Positions 43,882 to 54,205 of a stretch of 64,000 bases of DNA are shown here, in pieces; the stretch's first letter is position 1; every line of letters begins with the position of its first letter. A program made the translations under genes and the position numbers. Source of the stretch: Bacteroidia bacterium (GTDB lineage: Bacteria; Bacteroidota; Bacteroidia; J057); assembly GCA_030430205.1 (NCBI GenBank), contig JAUIGE010000001.1, forward strand, positions 186,001-250,000, given 5' to 3'. The notes below the pieces were generated by a model. It was not told the origin of the DNA. It saw nothing but the letters and a program-made list of their open reading frames with translations, and did not search any database.

Positions 43882-46800
43882 TTATTCGAGCACGATTGCT
43901 TTGGTTATGCGTCCTCTGTTGGTCGTTACGCTAACAAAATACAAGCCCGCAGGCCAGTTTGCCTGAAACTCAATTTGCTGATTCTGTATCTGCTTCATTT
44001 CCCTGCTTTCCATCTGGCTGCCCATCAGGTTGTAAATTGCAATTTTGACATCGCTTTTTTCCACCAAATCCACTTCCAGGAAAAACTGATCCTTTGCCGG
44101 ATTGGGGAATAGACTCAGCCTGCCCAAAGGAGAAAATTTCTCCTCCTCTACGCCTGTGATATTATCACAGGGAATATTGTTAAACTCCTCTCCCAGTCGG
44201 TATCCGACTGTAAACTGGTGGCGAATCTCGCCGCCAAAGTCCGCGTCAAAAAGCCGGATAATGCCGCCATTTGAATCCTCAAAGCGGAAGCTTCCTGTAC
44301 CTGCCTGCGCCCTATTGGCAAAGAAATCCAGACCATCCTGGCCCAGGTCTTCCAGGATCAGGGTATAGCAGCCGTTGGGCAAGGCCAGCGTATCGTTGTA
44401 GGCCGTAAGGTTGGAGAGAAAAGCCCTTTGGTACACGACTGTCCCGGCATCATCTATCACAAACCAGCGGTTTTCACTTGCCCTGCGGTTGGTGGACAGT
44501 TTGACGACAAACTTATCCGGATATTGTGGCGGAAGCTCAAAGGGAACTACGATTTGGTTGTTGCGTTCATAGCCATCCTTAACAGCGTTAGGATAACTTA
44601 CCGTAGCAAAAAAACGTGGATTGGGGCTGATATGCGCACCTGTCCAGTTAAACAAGGGCAGTTCTACTTCTGTTTCTTCCAGAAACTCCAGGTTTCCCTG
44701 CCAGCGATAGTAGCAGGGTTTGAAGCCGTCGACCACACCGTAGGTGATGATCGCACTGGTCAATTTTTGCTTGCCTCGGTTCCTGATAACGACTTTGGGA
44801 TTATCACAAATGGGATTGAAATGCCCATGTACATCGTTGGTATTGGGTGCGATCACATCTTCGATGGCGACATCCAAATCGTGATTAGGAGGGCCATAGC
44901 TTACCAGCTGGGTGCGCAGCACCCAATTGCCCTCTGCGGGCAGGCCCGCAGCATCTACTTCATAATCCAGGGTGACGGTGTCACCCGGGCTGACAAAGGG
45001 AGTCAGTTCATGGTCATAGGTCTTGACGCCATCGCCCGGGCACCAGCCCGCGCGGTCATAAATCCAGGTGCCGCCCTGCGGCTGTACCTGGTTGAATGCA
45101 CATTCATTCCACAACCACCACTCAAACTCTTTGTTGCCATTGACCCAAACGGAATGTTTGCGACGGCAAAACTCGGAGCAGTTTGTTCCGCCGGAACCGC
45201 CAAAGCCGTGGCCCGTGGTGCGCGTTTTGACGCGGTACATGGAGGCATTGGGGTCGAGGATTCGGGTTTCAGGCGCAGCCTGGCTCTGGTTGATAAAGGC
45301 TGAAAAGTTCCAGCTTCCGTCATAGATATTTTGTATGCGCTTCACCTCACGAGGCGCTTCTCCTTTGATCATCAGGAACTTCAGGTCCAACAGTTCCTGG
45401 TTATTCCCTGCCTGCAGGTACACATGATTTCTTAACAGAGGGGCATAGTCTGTCACATCAAAATACCAGGTGGTACCCTGTGGTCCCAGGTCCAGGTTGA
45501 TGCCATAAGGCGTGATGTAGCGTGCGATTTCATAGCGGACGATGTTGTTGTACCAACTTTTCAGGTAGCGGTAGAGCGTGGTATCTGCCTGCACATAAAC
45601 GGAATCCGTTTTGAGGCCTGTATTTTTATCATAATAGAAGCTGTAGCTATTCGCAAACCAACCCAGCAGGGTATCTGTGGGGGTATCGGGCTGGTTGGGC
45701 GCATCGTGGCGGATGATAAAATTGCCATCGGGATTGTTGAACAAGATCAATTGTTCTGCCCCATGTCTGACGGAGTCAGTCGACTGGAGAGAATCCAGCG
45801 TAGCACCGCTATAGGTCCTTTGTTCAAATACAACATCCGGACGGTTTACGCTTTCTTTCAAATCCCAATACAAATCTTCAGGCTTATAGCTTTTCCAGTC
45901 TGGCAGGCCATTGAGTTGCGCGTGGTAAGCGCTGGCTGAGGCATCCATGGCTTTTCCCCCATCCCCTTCATCAAATGGGTAATACCCGATCAGGTTGGCA
46001 TAATCAGGATGCGAATTATCTAAAGAGCGATTCATCCAGGCCTGAATATTCTGTGCACTCAGGGCTTTATTCCATACACGGACCTCATCTATATTTCCAT
46101 TAAACTCTCTTCCGTTCCACACCCCGATTCTAAAATCGGTCGCACCCGTATTGAGCGAGCTTGGCCCTGAGAGAACTTCCTGCCCATCATAGTACAAACG
46201 GGTTGTGCTGCCATTATGAACCACTGCAAAGTGGTGCCAACTGTCCTGGCTCCCAGGAAGGGTAATATCATAATCGGAGCCCCACTGCTGCACGCGCCAA
46301 CGCTCAGCGGTCAGCGTGCGGAATGAAAAATCGCGTGAGGCCGCTCCTGTAGATCCCGCCTGAAAAACACCTCCGCCGTCAAAACTACGGGCATAGACCC
46401 ATGCTTCTACGGTTCGGGCTTGCGAACCCATGATCTGAGCCTGCAGAGCACTTCCTGCATTTACATAATCCTGGGTTCCATCAAAATCCAGGTAATAATT
46501 GTCATTTGCTCCGACCAGACCGGAGGTAAATGCAGTCTGGCCATTAGCCAGGCTATGGGCCTGACCGTTTTGGGGGTCGCCTTCATACAGAAATTCTACG
46601 ATGAGGTTACTCGTTCCGTCCCAGCTGAAGTTTTGAGGAAAATAAAAGCTATGCCAGCCAGTAGAAGTGAATGTCGTATTCAACCGATATACCTGGCTAA
46701 AGCCGGTCTGGCTTACCGTATCGAGCGATAGGCTATCGAGACCTGTATGTTTGAAGCGAATGCTCAGGTTATTCAGCTTGCTCCCCAGAGCACTCAGGTT

Positions 46801-47385
46801 GACGCGCATGCCGGTGATGGGCCCGGCGGCCAATCCATTGGTGGATAATTCACTGGCGCGCCAGAGGTAACGGGCGCGGCCACTGAGGCGATCCGCCTGA
46901 AAAGCTTCGGTGGTCGTGTGCGTAGCCTGGGCTAGTTTTGCTGAATCCAGCTTCAGCGTCTGGCCATAAGTGATATACCTTTGCCATTCCTGGTAATAGG
47001 TATAAGTAGGCGTAAAGCTCAAAGAAACGGAGTCCGTGGAACTCCCATCTATAAACTGATAGGATTGCCTCGATCGAAAAGTCGAGTCATATATACCGGA
47101 AGAATCCGTCAAATAGGTATAAGTCAAATAATCCCATTCTCCACAGGGATACCCATCTCTCCTCGTGCTGGGATCGCACTTGAGGGTGTAGGACATGATG
47201 ATTTTTTGGAAAGATTCATTTGCATCAGGAAAAAGATAAGTCCCCTGATAGAGGTTCGCCGGTGCAGGATCATTGAAACTAAATGCTTGCACCACGACGG
47301 TATCTCCAGCTTGCTGACCCAGGCTAATAAGCGGAAAAGCAAAAAGGAGAAACAAAAAGGAAAAGAGTAGTGTGTTGTTTTTCAT
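43882..47385 (-). CDS. Secreted PNGase-F-like protein with LamG insert and T9SS sorting domain
   Basis: 1167 residues. Signal peptide (ends near LGQ, residue 24). Residues 30-290 resemble the N-terminal part of peptide-N-glycosidase F-related proteins (YPCGEWDYLTYTYL at 79-92 with Cys70 and Cys81). A LamG/concanavalin-like domain at about 297-495 (YLDFDGTQDYVNAGSAL, WHHFAVVHNGSTTRLYYDG, GNIDEVRVWNKAL) is inserted. The PNGase C-terminal half resumes at about 590-880, with NCSEFCRRKHSVWVNG and GTWIYDRAGWCPGDG. A jelly-roll-like region (about 960-1080) and a type A T9SS sorting domain at about 1090-1167 (LFPNPAKDQFFLEV, GLYFVSVTTNRG) follow. It should cross the outer membrane by T9SS and may act on glycoproteins; catalysis is unproven. 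A TACCTTTG box lies at 47410-47417. Confidence 0.85.
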   Translation of the reverse strand: MKNNTLLFSFLFLLFAFPLISLGQQAGDTVVVQAFSFNDPAPANLYQGTYLFPDANESFQKIIMSYTLKCDPSTRRDGYPCGEWDYLTYTYLTDSSGIYDSTFRSRQSYQFIDGSSTDSVSLSFTPTYTYYQEWQRYITYGQTLKLDSAKLAQATHTTTEAFQADRLSGRARYLWRASELSTNGLAAGPITGMRVNLSALGSKLNNLSIRFKHTGLDSLSLDTVSQTGFSQVYRLNTTFTSTGWHSFYFPQNFSWDGTSNLIVEFLYEGDPQNGQAHSLANGQTAFTSGLVGANDNYYLDFDGTQDYVNAGSALQAQIMGSQARTVEAWVYARSFDGGGVFQAGSTGAASRDFSFRTLTAERWRVQQWGSDYDITLPGSQDSWHHFAVVHNGSTTRLYYDGQEVLSGPSSLNTGATDFRIGVWNGREFNGNIDEVRVWNKALSAQNIQAWMNRSLDNSHPDYANLIGYYPFDEGDGGKAMDASASAYHAQLNGLPDWKSYKPEDLYWDLKESVNRPDVVFEQRTYSGATLDSLQSTDSVRHGAEQLILFNNPDGNFIIRHDAPNQPDTPTDTLLGWFANSYSFYYDKNTGLKTDSVYVQADTTLYRYLKSWYNNIVRYEIARYITPYGINLDLGPQGTTWYFDVTDYAPLLRNHVYLQAGNNQELLDLKFLMIKGEAPREVKRIQNIYDGSWNFSAFINQSQAAPETRILDPNASMYRVKTRTTGHGFGGSGGTNCSEFCRRKHSVWVNGNKEFEWWLWNECAFNQVQPQGGTWIYDRAGWCPGDGVKTYDHELTPFVSPGDTVTLDYEVDAAGLPAEGNWVLRTQLVSYGPPNHDLDVAIEDVIAPNTNDVHGHFNPICDNPKVVIRNRGKQKLTSAIITYGVVDGFKPCYYRWQGNLEFLEETEVELPLFNWTGAHISPNPRFFATVSYPNAVKDGYERNNQIVVPFELPPQYPDKFVVKLSTNRRASENRWFVIDDAGTVVYQRAFLSNLTAYNDTLALPNGCYTLILEDLGQDGLDFFANRAQAGTGSFRFEDSNGGIIRLFDADFGGEIRHQFTVGYRLGEEFNNIPCDNITGVEEEKFSPLGRLSLFPNPAKDQFFLEVDLVEKSDVKIAIYNLMGSQMESREMKQIQNQQIEFQANWPAGLYFVSVTTNRGRITKAIVLE

Positions 47386-47409
47386 AAGGATGGCATTAAC
47401 TTATTCTCA

Positions 47410-47437
47410 CAAAGGTAGCACAAAATGGAAAAACAAA
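47410..47437 (-). promoter_or_regulatory. Candidate promoter of the PNGase-like gene
   Basis: Minus strand TTTG (47434-47437), 16 nt, TACCTTTG (47410-47417). The -7 match is exact but the spacing is short. It overlaps the start of the divergent YdeI-family gene. Confidence 0.35.
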
Positions 47438-47901
47438 TCTTTGAAGCGATCATCAAATCGCACCCTGACTATCCCAATGCCGGATATGTAGAAATCCCCT
47501 TTGATGTGGAAGAAGTATATGGTAAAAAGCGCGTAAAAGTCCTTGCCCATATAGATGGCATTCCTTATCAGGGCTCGATCGCGCGTATGGCTACGCCCTA
47601 TCATATACTGGTTATCATCCAGGCGATCCGCCAGGAGATCGGCAAAGACCATGGAGACATGGTCACCGTGGAATTGGTAGAGGATACCCTTCCAAGAACC
47701 GTAGAGGTTCCTGAGTTATTGCAACAGGCATTTGCCAAACATCCGGATGCACAGGCTTTCTTCGAAAGCCTTTCCTATACCAATCAAAAAGAATATGCAC
47801 GCTGGATCACCTCCGCGAAGCGGGAGGAGACGCGGATGAGTCGCCTTGAAAAGACGGTGGAGAAGTTGTTGGCGGGGAAGAAGAATCCTACCCAAAAATA
47901 A
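47425..47901 (+). CDS. YdeI/OmpD-associated family protein (DUF1905)
   Basis: 158 residues. An N-terminal DUF1905 domain (about 4-90, with YVEIPFDVEEVYGKKRVKVLA and a conserved GIPYQGSIARM loop) is joined to a C-terminal OmdA/YdeI helical domain (about 105-145, with LSYTNQKEYARWITSAKREET). Relatives have been linked to antimicrobial peptide tolerance, but the biochemical role is unknown. Its 3' end overlaps the convergent nuoL gene by 14 bp. Confidence 0.92.
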   Translation: MEKQIFEAIIKSHPDYPNAGYVEIPFDVEEVYGKKRVKVLAHIDGIPYQGSIARMATPYHILVIIQAIRQEIGKDHGDMVTVELVEDTLPRTVEVPELLQQAFAKHPDAQAFFESLSYTNQKEYARWITSAKREETRMSRLEKTVEKLLAGKKNPTQK

Positions 47902-49834
47902 GGAATCCCAGCATCAGCACCACGCCCAAAGTCAGCAACACAACATAGTTGCTGATAATGCCCGTCTGCAATTTGCGGAAAATCTCACCCAGGCGGCCCA
48001 CACCGGTGCCGGTGCCCATGACCAATCCATCGATGACTTTGTCATCAAATCGGCGAACAAAGGTATTGCTCAGCCATTCAAATGGCTGGATGATGATGAG
48101 CTGATACAGCTCGTCGAAGTAGAATTTATTCTCCATCGCGGCATAGAGGCCGCCGAAGCGTTGCTTGAGGATGGCGTCGCCCTGAACACCGTTTTTGCGG
48201 TAGAAGCTGCGGGCAAAGAGCACACCGCCGATAGCGATGAGGATGGAAAGGGCCATCAGGCCTATTTCAATTGCCGCATTGGCATTTTCAATTTCGAAGA
48301 CCATACTTTCACCCACTCCTCCAAGCCAGTGATTCAGCACATGAAATTCTCCATGGCCAATCAGATAAGGCAAGCCTACGAAACCTCCCACAATTGCCAG
48401 TCCCGCCAAAATCCAAAGTGGAATCGTCATCAGAGAAGAGCTCTCATGCGGCTGGGCATCCTGTGGGAAGCGCTGCTCTCCTTCAAATGTCAGGTAAGCA
48501 AGGCGCGTCATATAAAATGCCGTCAGGAAAGCCGTCAGTATACCGACACCCCAAACGAGGAAGTAAATGGTATGCCCGTGTTCAGCATGGATGAAGACAT
48601 TGGTGAGGATTTCGTCTTTGGAGAAAAAGCCTGCGAAAAGCGGAATACCGGAGATCGCGAGGGTCGCGATCCAGAAAGTCGTTCCGGTGGATTTCATGTA
48701 TTTGCGCAAGCCGCCCATGGTGCGGATGTCCTGTGGATCTTCCACAGAGTGAGTATGATCCATGCCATGGATAACCGATCCTGAGCCCAGGAAGAGACAG
48801 GCTTTGAAAAAAGCATGTGTCATCACATGGAAGATCGCAGTCGTATATGCACCGACACTCAGGGCCATAAACATGAAGCCCAGCTGAGAAACGGTAGAGT
48901 ATGCTAATACTTTTTTGATGTCATTTTGAGCGATGGCGGTGAGGGCCGCAACTATCGCGGTTAGCGCCGCGACGATGCCGATCAGCATCAATACGCCTTC
49001 GGCGCCGGCGAAGAGAAAGCTCATGCGCGCAATCAGGTAGATACCTGAGGTTACCATCGTAGCCGCGTGGATCAGGGCTGACACAGGCGTAGGGCCTGCC
49101 ATGGCGTCTGGCAGCCAGACGAAAAGCGGAATCTGTGCAGATTTACCGGTAGCTGCGATGAAGATCAGCAGCGCGATCCAGAAAGTGGTCTGCTCGCTCA
49201 TCGAGCTCACAGCTTCGGATATAGATCCGAACTCCAGGCTGCCCACATGCTGAAACAGCATGAACATGGCGATGAGCATCGCGAAATCACCGATACGGTT
49301 GGCTACAAACGCTTTTTGCGCAGCCACCGACTTCATCATATCTGTGTACCAGAATCCAATCAGCAAATAGGAACAAACACCTACACCTTCCCAACCGAGG
49401 AACATCACCACCATATTGTCGCCCAAAATCAGGTTGAGCATGGCGAAAATAAAGAGGTTGAGGTAAGCGAAATATTTGTAAAAACCTTTGTCACCGTGCA
49501 TATAGCCGATGGAGTAGACATGGATCAGGGCCCCCACGCCAGTCACCACCATTCCCATCAGAATCCCCAACTCATCGAGATTATAATTGAAACTGATATT
49601 CAAATTTCCTGCTTCCATCCAACTCAGCCCAAAGAGGCTGAAAGTGGTGTTTTCCGGATCAAAGCTCATTCGCGCCAACAAAATCAGGAAAAAAGGCAAA
49701 GCAACCGCCAAAGTGGCAAGGGTACCGATCAGTTTTTCCTGCTTGCGAAAGCTTTCGCTCATCAGGCCACCCAGGCCGATGATGATAGATCCGAGAAGGG
49801 GAAGAAGTATGATGAATTCGTTCATTTTTACCAC
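47888..49834 (-). CDS. nuoL: NADH-quinone oxidoreductase subunit L
   Basis: Largest antiporter-like membrane subunit of Complex I, 648 residues with about 16 transmembrane helices. Typical motifs are [37 protein letters not shown] (quoted in part), [16 protein letters not shown], and the lysine/histidine-bearing helices [16 protein letters not shown] and [17 protein letters not shown]. The long lateral helix near the C-terminus appears to be present. It overlaps nuoK by 7 bp upstream. nuoM and nuoN, which usually follow, are absent here. Confidence 0.97.
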   Translation of the reverse strand: MVKMNEFIILLPLLGSIIIGLGGLMSESFRKQEKLIGTLATLAVALPFFLILLARMSFDPENTTFSLFGLSWMEAGNLNISFNYNLDELGILMGMVVTGVGALIHVYSIGYMHGDKGFYKYFAYLNLFIFAMLNLILGDNMVVMFLGWEGVGVCSYLLIGFWYTDMMKSVAAQKAFVANRIGDFAMLIAMFMLFQHVGSLEFGSISEAVSSMSEQTTFWIALLIFIAATGKSAQIPLFVWLPDAMAGPTPVSALIHAATMVTSGIYLIARMSFLFAGAEGVLMLIGIVAALTAIVAALTAIAQNDIKKVLAYSTVSQLGFMFMALSVGAYTTAIFHVMTHAFFKACLFLGSGSVIHGMDHTHSVEDPQDIRTMGGLRKYMKSTGTTFWIATLAISGIPLFAGFFSKDEILTNVFIHAEHGHTIYFLVWGVGILTAFLTAFYMTRLAYLTFEGEQRFPQDAQPHESSSLMTIPLWILAGLAIVGGFVGLPYLIGHGEFHVLNHWLGGVGESMVFEIENANAAIEIGLMALSILIAIGGVLFARSFYRKNGVQGDAILKQRFGGLYAAMENKFYFDELYQLIIIQPFEWLSNTFVRRFDDKVIDGLVMGTGTGVGRLGEIFRKLQTGIISNYVVLLTLGVVLMLGFLIFG

Positions 49835-50142
49835 TTAAAAATATTCATATGGTTGATATCGACATCCTGCTTGTTGCGGAAAAGAGCCAGGACGATCGAA
49901 AGGCCGACAACGGCCTCAGCGGCGGCTACGCACATCACAAAAAAGACAACCATGGAGCCATCAGGATCTCCATACATTTTGGAGAAAGTCACCAAAGCGA
50001 GATTGACGGCATTGAGCATCAGCTCTATACACATAAAAACTACAATCGCGTTGCGGCGGGTCATGACGCCGATGGCGCCCAGCGTAAACAGGATCACGCT
50101 GACCATCAAGTAGCTGAATGTGTTGGGGGTTAAGAAATCCAT
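49828..50142 (-). CDS. nuoK: NADH-quinone oxidoreductase subunit K
   Basis: 104 residues, three transmembrane helices. The two membrane glutamates used in proton transfer are in [12 protein letters not shown] and [17 protein letters not shown]. Its stop overlaps the nuoL start (7 bp), and a hairpin element of the TTTCGGG family separates it from nuoJ. Confidence 0.96.
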   Translation of the reverse strand: MDFLTPNTFSYLMVSVILFTLGAIGVMTRRNAIVVFMCIELMLNAVNLALVTFSKMYGDPDGSMVVFFVMCVAAAEAVVGLSIVLALFRNKQDVDINHMNIFKW

Positions 50143-50152
50143 AGTTTTTGTC

Positions 50153-50223
50153 GTTTCGGGTTTCGCGTTTCGCGTTTCGAGATCCGGGAACGAACGCGGA
50201 ACTCAGAACACCAAACACGGAAC
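50153..50223. repeat. Imperfect hairpin element (copy 7) between nuoJ and nuoK
   Basis: GTTTCGGGTTTCGCGTTTCG-type units (50153-50180) face GAACGCGGAACTCAGAACAC and following units (50189-50223). The element ends directly at the nuoJ stop codon (50224). It sits inside what is otherwise a compact operon. Confidence 0.75.
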
Positions 50224-50739
50224 TTATTCTTTATCATATTGATACTTTCTCGCAACAGCGATAGCACCTATCAGCGCTGCGATCAGGATGACAGAAATCA
50301 TTTCAAAAGGGAAAATGTAGTTGGTCATCAGCTCTTTGCCGATTTCCTTGACTCCGCCATAGGCAAAAGCGCCTTCGACGCGCTCATCACTGGCAAAGCC
50401 TTTTAACACATAAAACATTTCGCCCAGGAAGGCCAGCCCAATAATAAAAGCGAGTCCTTTTGTCATGTCAAACTTTCGGGGGCCTTCTTCATGGCTCAAA
50501 TTCAGCAGCATGATCACAAAAAGAAACAATACCATGATCGCGCCTGCGTAGACCAAAATCTGGATCACCGCCAGAAATTCAGCGTTGAGCGAGAGGTAAA
50601 GCCCCGCGATGCTAAAGAAGTTGAGAATGAGGCAGAGGGCTGCATAGACTGGGTTGCGGTTAAGCAACAAGCCGATAGCGCCGCCAATGCCGACGATAGA
50701 GAAGAACCAAAAGAGAACCGTTTGTAGCGTTGCTTCCAC
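50224..50739 (-). CDS. nuoJ: NADH-quinone oxidoreductase subunit J
   Basis: 171 residues, five transmembrane helices, with the conserved LSLNAEFLAVIQILVYAGAI helix and VLFLFVIMLLNL. First gene of the J-K-L set. nuoI or nuoH, expected just upstream, is replaced by a divergent small gene, so the set begins at nuoJ. The 80-bp spacer before nuoK is an inserted repeat element, not regulatory sequence I can recognise. Confidence 0.96.
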   Translation of the reverse strand: MEATLQTVLFWFFSIVGIGGAIGLLLNRNPVYAALCLILNFFSIAGLYLSLNAEFLAVIQILVYAGAIMVLFLFVIMLLNLSHEEGPRKFDMTKGLAFIIGLAFLGEMFYVLKGFASDERVEGAFAYGGVKEIGKELMTNYIFPFEMISVILIAALIGAIAVARKYQYDKE

Positions 50740-50829
50740 GATGGAGTTGTATTATTATGCTAACCTTAGTTGATGCGGCAAAAAAAAACAAATTTTTGCT
50801 CTATTGCTAATATTGAACCGAGAGGAGGG

Positions 50830-51078
50830 ATGAAAATAAGTTTCGCAACTTCCATTTATGAAGTTTTGCAGAATAATTGTATCGGAATGGTCTACTCCTC
50901 GTCATTAAGGCGGGAGGGATTATGGACATTTTTTGATTCCACAGGAAAGATAGAGTCCATGGGACACCACTATTGGGATTGTTTAGTTGGCACCTGGTAT
51001 TATTTTGATGAGGAAGGAAATCAAAAATCGAGCGAGAATTATTTTTCAGATTCTTTCCTCATCGTATGGTTTGAGTAA
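50830..51078 (+). CDS. Small MORN-like repeat protein
   Basis: About 83 residues from the ATG at 50830 (MKISFATSIYEVLQN); an in-frame ATG at 50770 would add 20. GLWTFFDSTGKIESMGHHYW and VGTWYYFDEEGNQKSSENYF form two copies of a MORN_2-type motif (G-x-W-x-x-F/Y-D-x-x-G). Such repeats often come in longer arrays; here there are two, so this may be a remnant or a small protein. Function unknown. Confidence 0.5.
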   Translation: MKISFATSIYEVLQNNCIGMVYSSSLRREGLWTFFDSTGKIESMGHHYWDCLVGTWYYFDEEGNQKSSENYFSDSFLIVWFE

Positions 51079-51139
51079 TCCGCGCCGCGATGCAGTGGAG
51101 GCGGTATCTTAGCTTAATGACATTGATCTGCTCAAGCTC

Positions 51140-54100
51140 CTAATTCTTCTTCTTCGGAAACTTCAACTTATCCTTCAATTCGTCCAACTTGGCTTTGGCT
51201 TCATCGCCCAATTGTTTTTCCAATTCTTCTTTGGCCTTTTGCTTTTCTTTTGCCAGAGCGCTTTTGGCAGAATCTGCGGCTGCCTGTTTGGCGCGGTCTA
51301 TGGCTGCCCTTGCAGAGTCTGCAGCCTGACTTTTCAGGTCTTTGACCGTTTTTGCGAGGCTGTCGGTTTTGATATCCAGCCCCGTTTGCTCTTTGAGCCT
51401 TTTCTCAGCTTCGCTGGCGAGCTGATCTTTGAGGTTCGAAGCGGTTTCGCTTTTGCCTGCCGTCACCTTGGGCTCAGCTACTGTGCCGCCGATATTGAAA
51501 CTCAGGCGTATGCTGTCGCCCGTCTGTAGGCTCGCGCCTGCGAGCTTAGAGATGGCATCCGTCGCCGCCGTTGTTGCTTTATTTTTGGGAAAAGCTACTG
51601 CCAGTTGGTAATCCATATTTCCACTCAGGGATTGCTGCCCGCCCATGACCATACGAATCCCCTTGGATTCTATGCGAAAGGGTTTCACATCTATTATGCC
51701 ATTGGCGATCTCATACCAGCCTTTCATTTCGCTCAAATTAACACTTTTGAGGTCATCCATTCTGGTCAGGCTGGCTACCTGGCTGAAGATTTTATTCCCT
51801 GTCATGCTGCCTTTGAGAAATTGAAAATAGCCTTCGCTGGCAACCTCTTCCAAAACAGGCATCATGTGTTCATTCAGTCTCCCCCTCAGGGTAAAAGTGG
51901 TGTTGGCATTACCGTCGATCGCTTTGGCGACGGGTGCAAAAGCCTGCAAGGTGCTGAAGTTATCGTAAGCAGTAGCTACATTCAGGTTTTGAATATCCAT
52001 GAGGAAGGCATAAAGCGGCTTTTTGACATCTTTGGTATCATAAAAACCCGACATGGCCATAGGAGAACCCAGCAAACTGAAGACCAACTCATCCATGCTG
52101 AGCCTTTCATCGGCCAGGGTCAATTTCCCTTTCAGGTCCTTCAACACATAGGTGTCGTAGATCACCTCACCAAAATCCGCGTTGACCTTCAGGTCCATCT
52201 TGGCCGGGACAGGAAATACCTCCATCGGAACTTCTTCCGCCGTGCCAGCGGAAGCCGCCTGCGGCGTCTCTTCTTCCTCCAGCCACTCATTTACGTCAAA
52301 GCGCTTGCTTTGCATGCTGAGGCTGCCGGAGATGGGCTGATCGTCGAGCAGGGCATAGGCGAGGTAATTATTGAAAAAGCCGCTGACGGCATAGTCGCTC
52401 TTGCCCAGCATGCCGTTGACATTGCTGATCTGCATGCGATCCGGCGTGAAGGCCATATTGCCTTGTGCCACCGTCACCGCAGGCCCAACGGTCGCATCGT
52501 AATAGCGTAGGTTTTCGATCTGCACCCGACCGCTGGTCGGGAGCTCTGTATAGCGTTCGGCTTCCACATCGGACATACGTCCGCTGGTTTCCAAATCTTC
52601 GATGGTGACAAGGCCCGAAAGCTCCATGCCTTCGATGGGATAGAGCTTCATGATCTTTTCGAGATCGAGCTTGCCCCGCGCTTTGAGCGCGTAGGAGGGA
52701 TCGTCGAAGTTTTCGACACGCAAGGAGCCATCTATGGGCAATCCGTCCATCATAAAGTGGAAGCCAGGCATCTCAAAAATCGCTTTTTTGAGGTCTGCCT
52801 CTACCCCGATCAATTTTGCATCAAAACGAAAATCCGCGAGTTCAGCCCCATATTCATCGTTTTTCACATAGCCCTCCGCCAGGCTCATCACTGCGTCTAC
52901 GACAGGAAAGGTGCCTTGCACTTCATCATATATGCCATCGGCTTTTGCATCTATCTTGAAAAGGCCTTTTAAGGTATTGCCCTCCATGGGAACCATCTGG
53001 CTGAGTTCTGCCAGATTGATGTTGGCAAGCACATTTCCCTTGATTTTCATTTTATCGAGGCCTTCCAACTGAAGCTTTACATCAACCGGGTTTTTGCCAA
53101 AATCTGTGTGCAGTTTGCGAATATCAATCAGGATTTTTTCAAATGTACCGTCGGGTTCGTGTACATGCATATCCAGCTGGATATTGCTCAGGGGCTGAGG
53201 CAGATCAGGGTATTGAACCTTGCCGTCGGCAATGTTTAGGTCCACGCCAAAGCCTGGCATCTCTGTATCATTGTATGTGCCGCGCACATAGCCTTCGAGG
53301 GCAAGTTTGCCGTCTGTTTTGATATTTTTGAAGTCGGCGGTATAGACTCCTGGAATCAGTGAAAAGATGCTGCCGAAATCTGTTTGCGGGCTTTTAAAGG
53401 TGAAATCCATCTTGATGTCATCGCCCGGCATTTCTATTCCGCCATCAAAGGCGAGCCTGAGCGCATTGATGCGAATATTGTTGTCAAGAAATTTGACGAT
53501 CAGCTCATTCGCGATGTCGATATTCATGTCCATATCGGCTTCCAGCTCAGTATCGGAGAGATAGGCGACACCGTCGTAGACAAAGCTTGTTTTTGCGCTT
53601 TGCGTAGTCGTACGCAGGTCAAAATTGCTTTCCGTAAAATCACCGCTGCCCTTGTGGGTACAGCCGATAAGCTCCGCCCGCATGGGCAGGCTGGCATCGT
53701 CGTAGATGATCTGGCCATCTTCGATGGCGTAGCTTTGCAAAGCAATTTTCATTTGGCCACTTGCCTCAGAATCGTCTTCTGTTTCAACTGCAGCGCTGTC
53801 TGCCAGCGCTATATCGTAATTGGCGCGGCCATCTTTCAACACACGAATCAGCACTTTAGGCTGCCTGAGGTTGAGTTTGCGCAGGCGAATTTCATCTCCT
53901 GAAATAACGCTTTCGAGGTCTGCGACCAGTTCCAGCGCAGCAGTACTCAGGAGGGTATCCCCCTCAAAAGGGGCTTTATTCACCACCATCAAGTCTTTGA
54001 TGGTGATGCGCGCATTGGGGAAGTTTTGGAAAAAAGAAAGGCCCACATCGCCAAAGAAAACCTCAGCATTGAGGCTGCTGTTGAGTTCGGTACGAACGAT

Positions 54101-54205
54101 TTCCTGGATTTTGTCTTTGAACAAAAAGGGAGCTGCGGCCAGCAGGAGGATGATGGCAAGCAACAAAATGGCGAAAATGCGGAGGATGCGTTTGAAGAGT
54201 TTCAT
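51140..54205 (-). CDS. AsmA family protein
   Basis: 1021 residues. An N-terminal membrane anchor (LFKRILRIFAILLLAIILLL, about residues 3-22) is followed by a very long periplasmic beta-rich region with the family pattern near the start (FFGDVGLSFFQNFPNARITIKDL). The final 130 residues are a Lys/Ala/Glu-rich coiled coil ending KFPKKKN, preceded by the AsmA_2-like DYQLAVAFPKNKA. AsmA-like proteins are thought to bridge the periplasm and move phospholipids to the outer membrane or aid outer-membrane assembly. Flanked by intergenic gaps on both sides, so probably monocistronic. Confidence 0.93.
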   Translation of the reverse strand: MKLFKRILRIFAILLLAIILLLAAAPFLFKDKIQEIVRTELNSSLNAEVFFGDVGLSFFQNFPNARITIKDLMVVNKAPFEGDTLLSTAALELVADLESVISGDEIRLRKLNLRQPKVLIRVLKDGRANYDIALADSAAVETEDDSEASGQMKIALQSYAIEDGQIIYDDASLPMRAELIGCTHKGSGDFTESNFDLRTTTQSAKTSFVYDGVAYLSDTELEADMDMNIDIANELIVKFLDNNIRINALRLAFDGGIEMPGDDIKMDFTFKSPQTDFGSIFSLIPGVYTADFKNIKTDGKLALEGYVRGTYNDTEMPGFGVDLNIADGKVQYPDLPQPLSNIQLDMHVHEPDGTFEKILIDIRKLHTDFGKNPVDVKLQLEGLDKMKIKGNVLANINLAELSQMVPMEGNTLKGLFKIDAKADGIYDEVQGTFPVVDAVMSLAEGYVKNDEYGAELADFRFDAKLIGVEADLKKAIFEMPGFHFMMDGLPIDGSLRVENFDDPSYALKARGKLDLEKIMKLYPIEGMELSGLVTIEDLETSGRMSDVEAERYTELPTSGRVQIENLRYYDATVGPAVTVAQGNMAFTPDRMQISNVNGMLGKSDYAVSGFFNNYLAYALLDDQPISGSLSMQSKRFDVNEWLEEEETPQAASAGTAEEVPMEVFPVPAKMDLKVNADFGEVIYDTYVLKDLKGKLTLADERLSMDELVFSLLGSPMAMSGFYDTKDVKKPLYAFLMDIQNLNVATAYDNFSTLQAFAPVAKAIDGNANTTFTLRGRLNEHMMPVLEEVASEGYFQFLKGSMTGNKIFSQVASLTRMDDLKSVNLSEMKGWYEIANGIIDVKPFRIESKGIRMVMGGQQSLSGNMDYQLAVAFPKNKATTAATDAISKLAGASLQTGDSIRLSFNIGGTVAEPKVTAGKSETASNLKDQLASEAEKRLKEQTGLDIKTDSLAKTVKDLKSQAADSARAAIDRAKQAAADSAKSALAKEKQKAKEELEKQLGDEAKAKLDELKDKLKFPKKKN

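Noticed and set aside
44428-45303. Plus-strand frame of 291 codons opposite the PNGase-like gene
   Set aside because: Antisense to a well-supported coding region with T9SS and PNGase motifs.
51605-52510. Plus-strand frame of 301 codons inside the AsmA gene
   Set aside because: His/Ile-rich antisense translation with no domain pattern; AsmA is continuous on the other strand.
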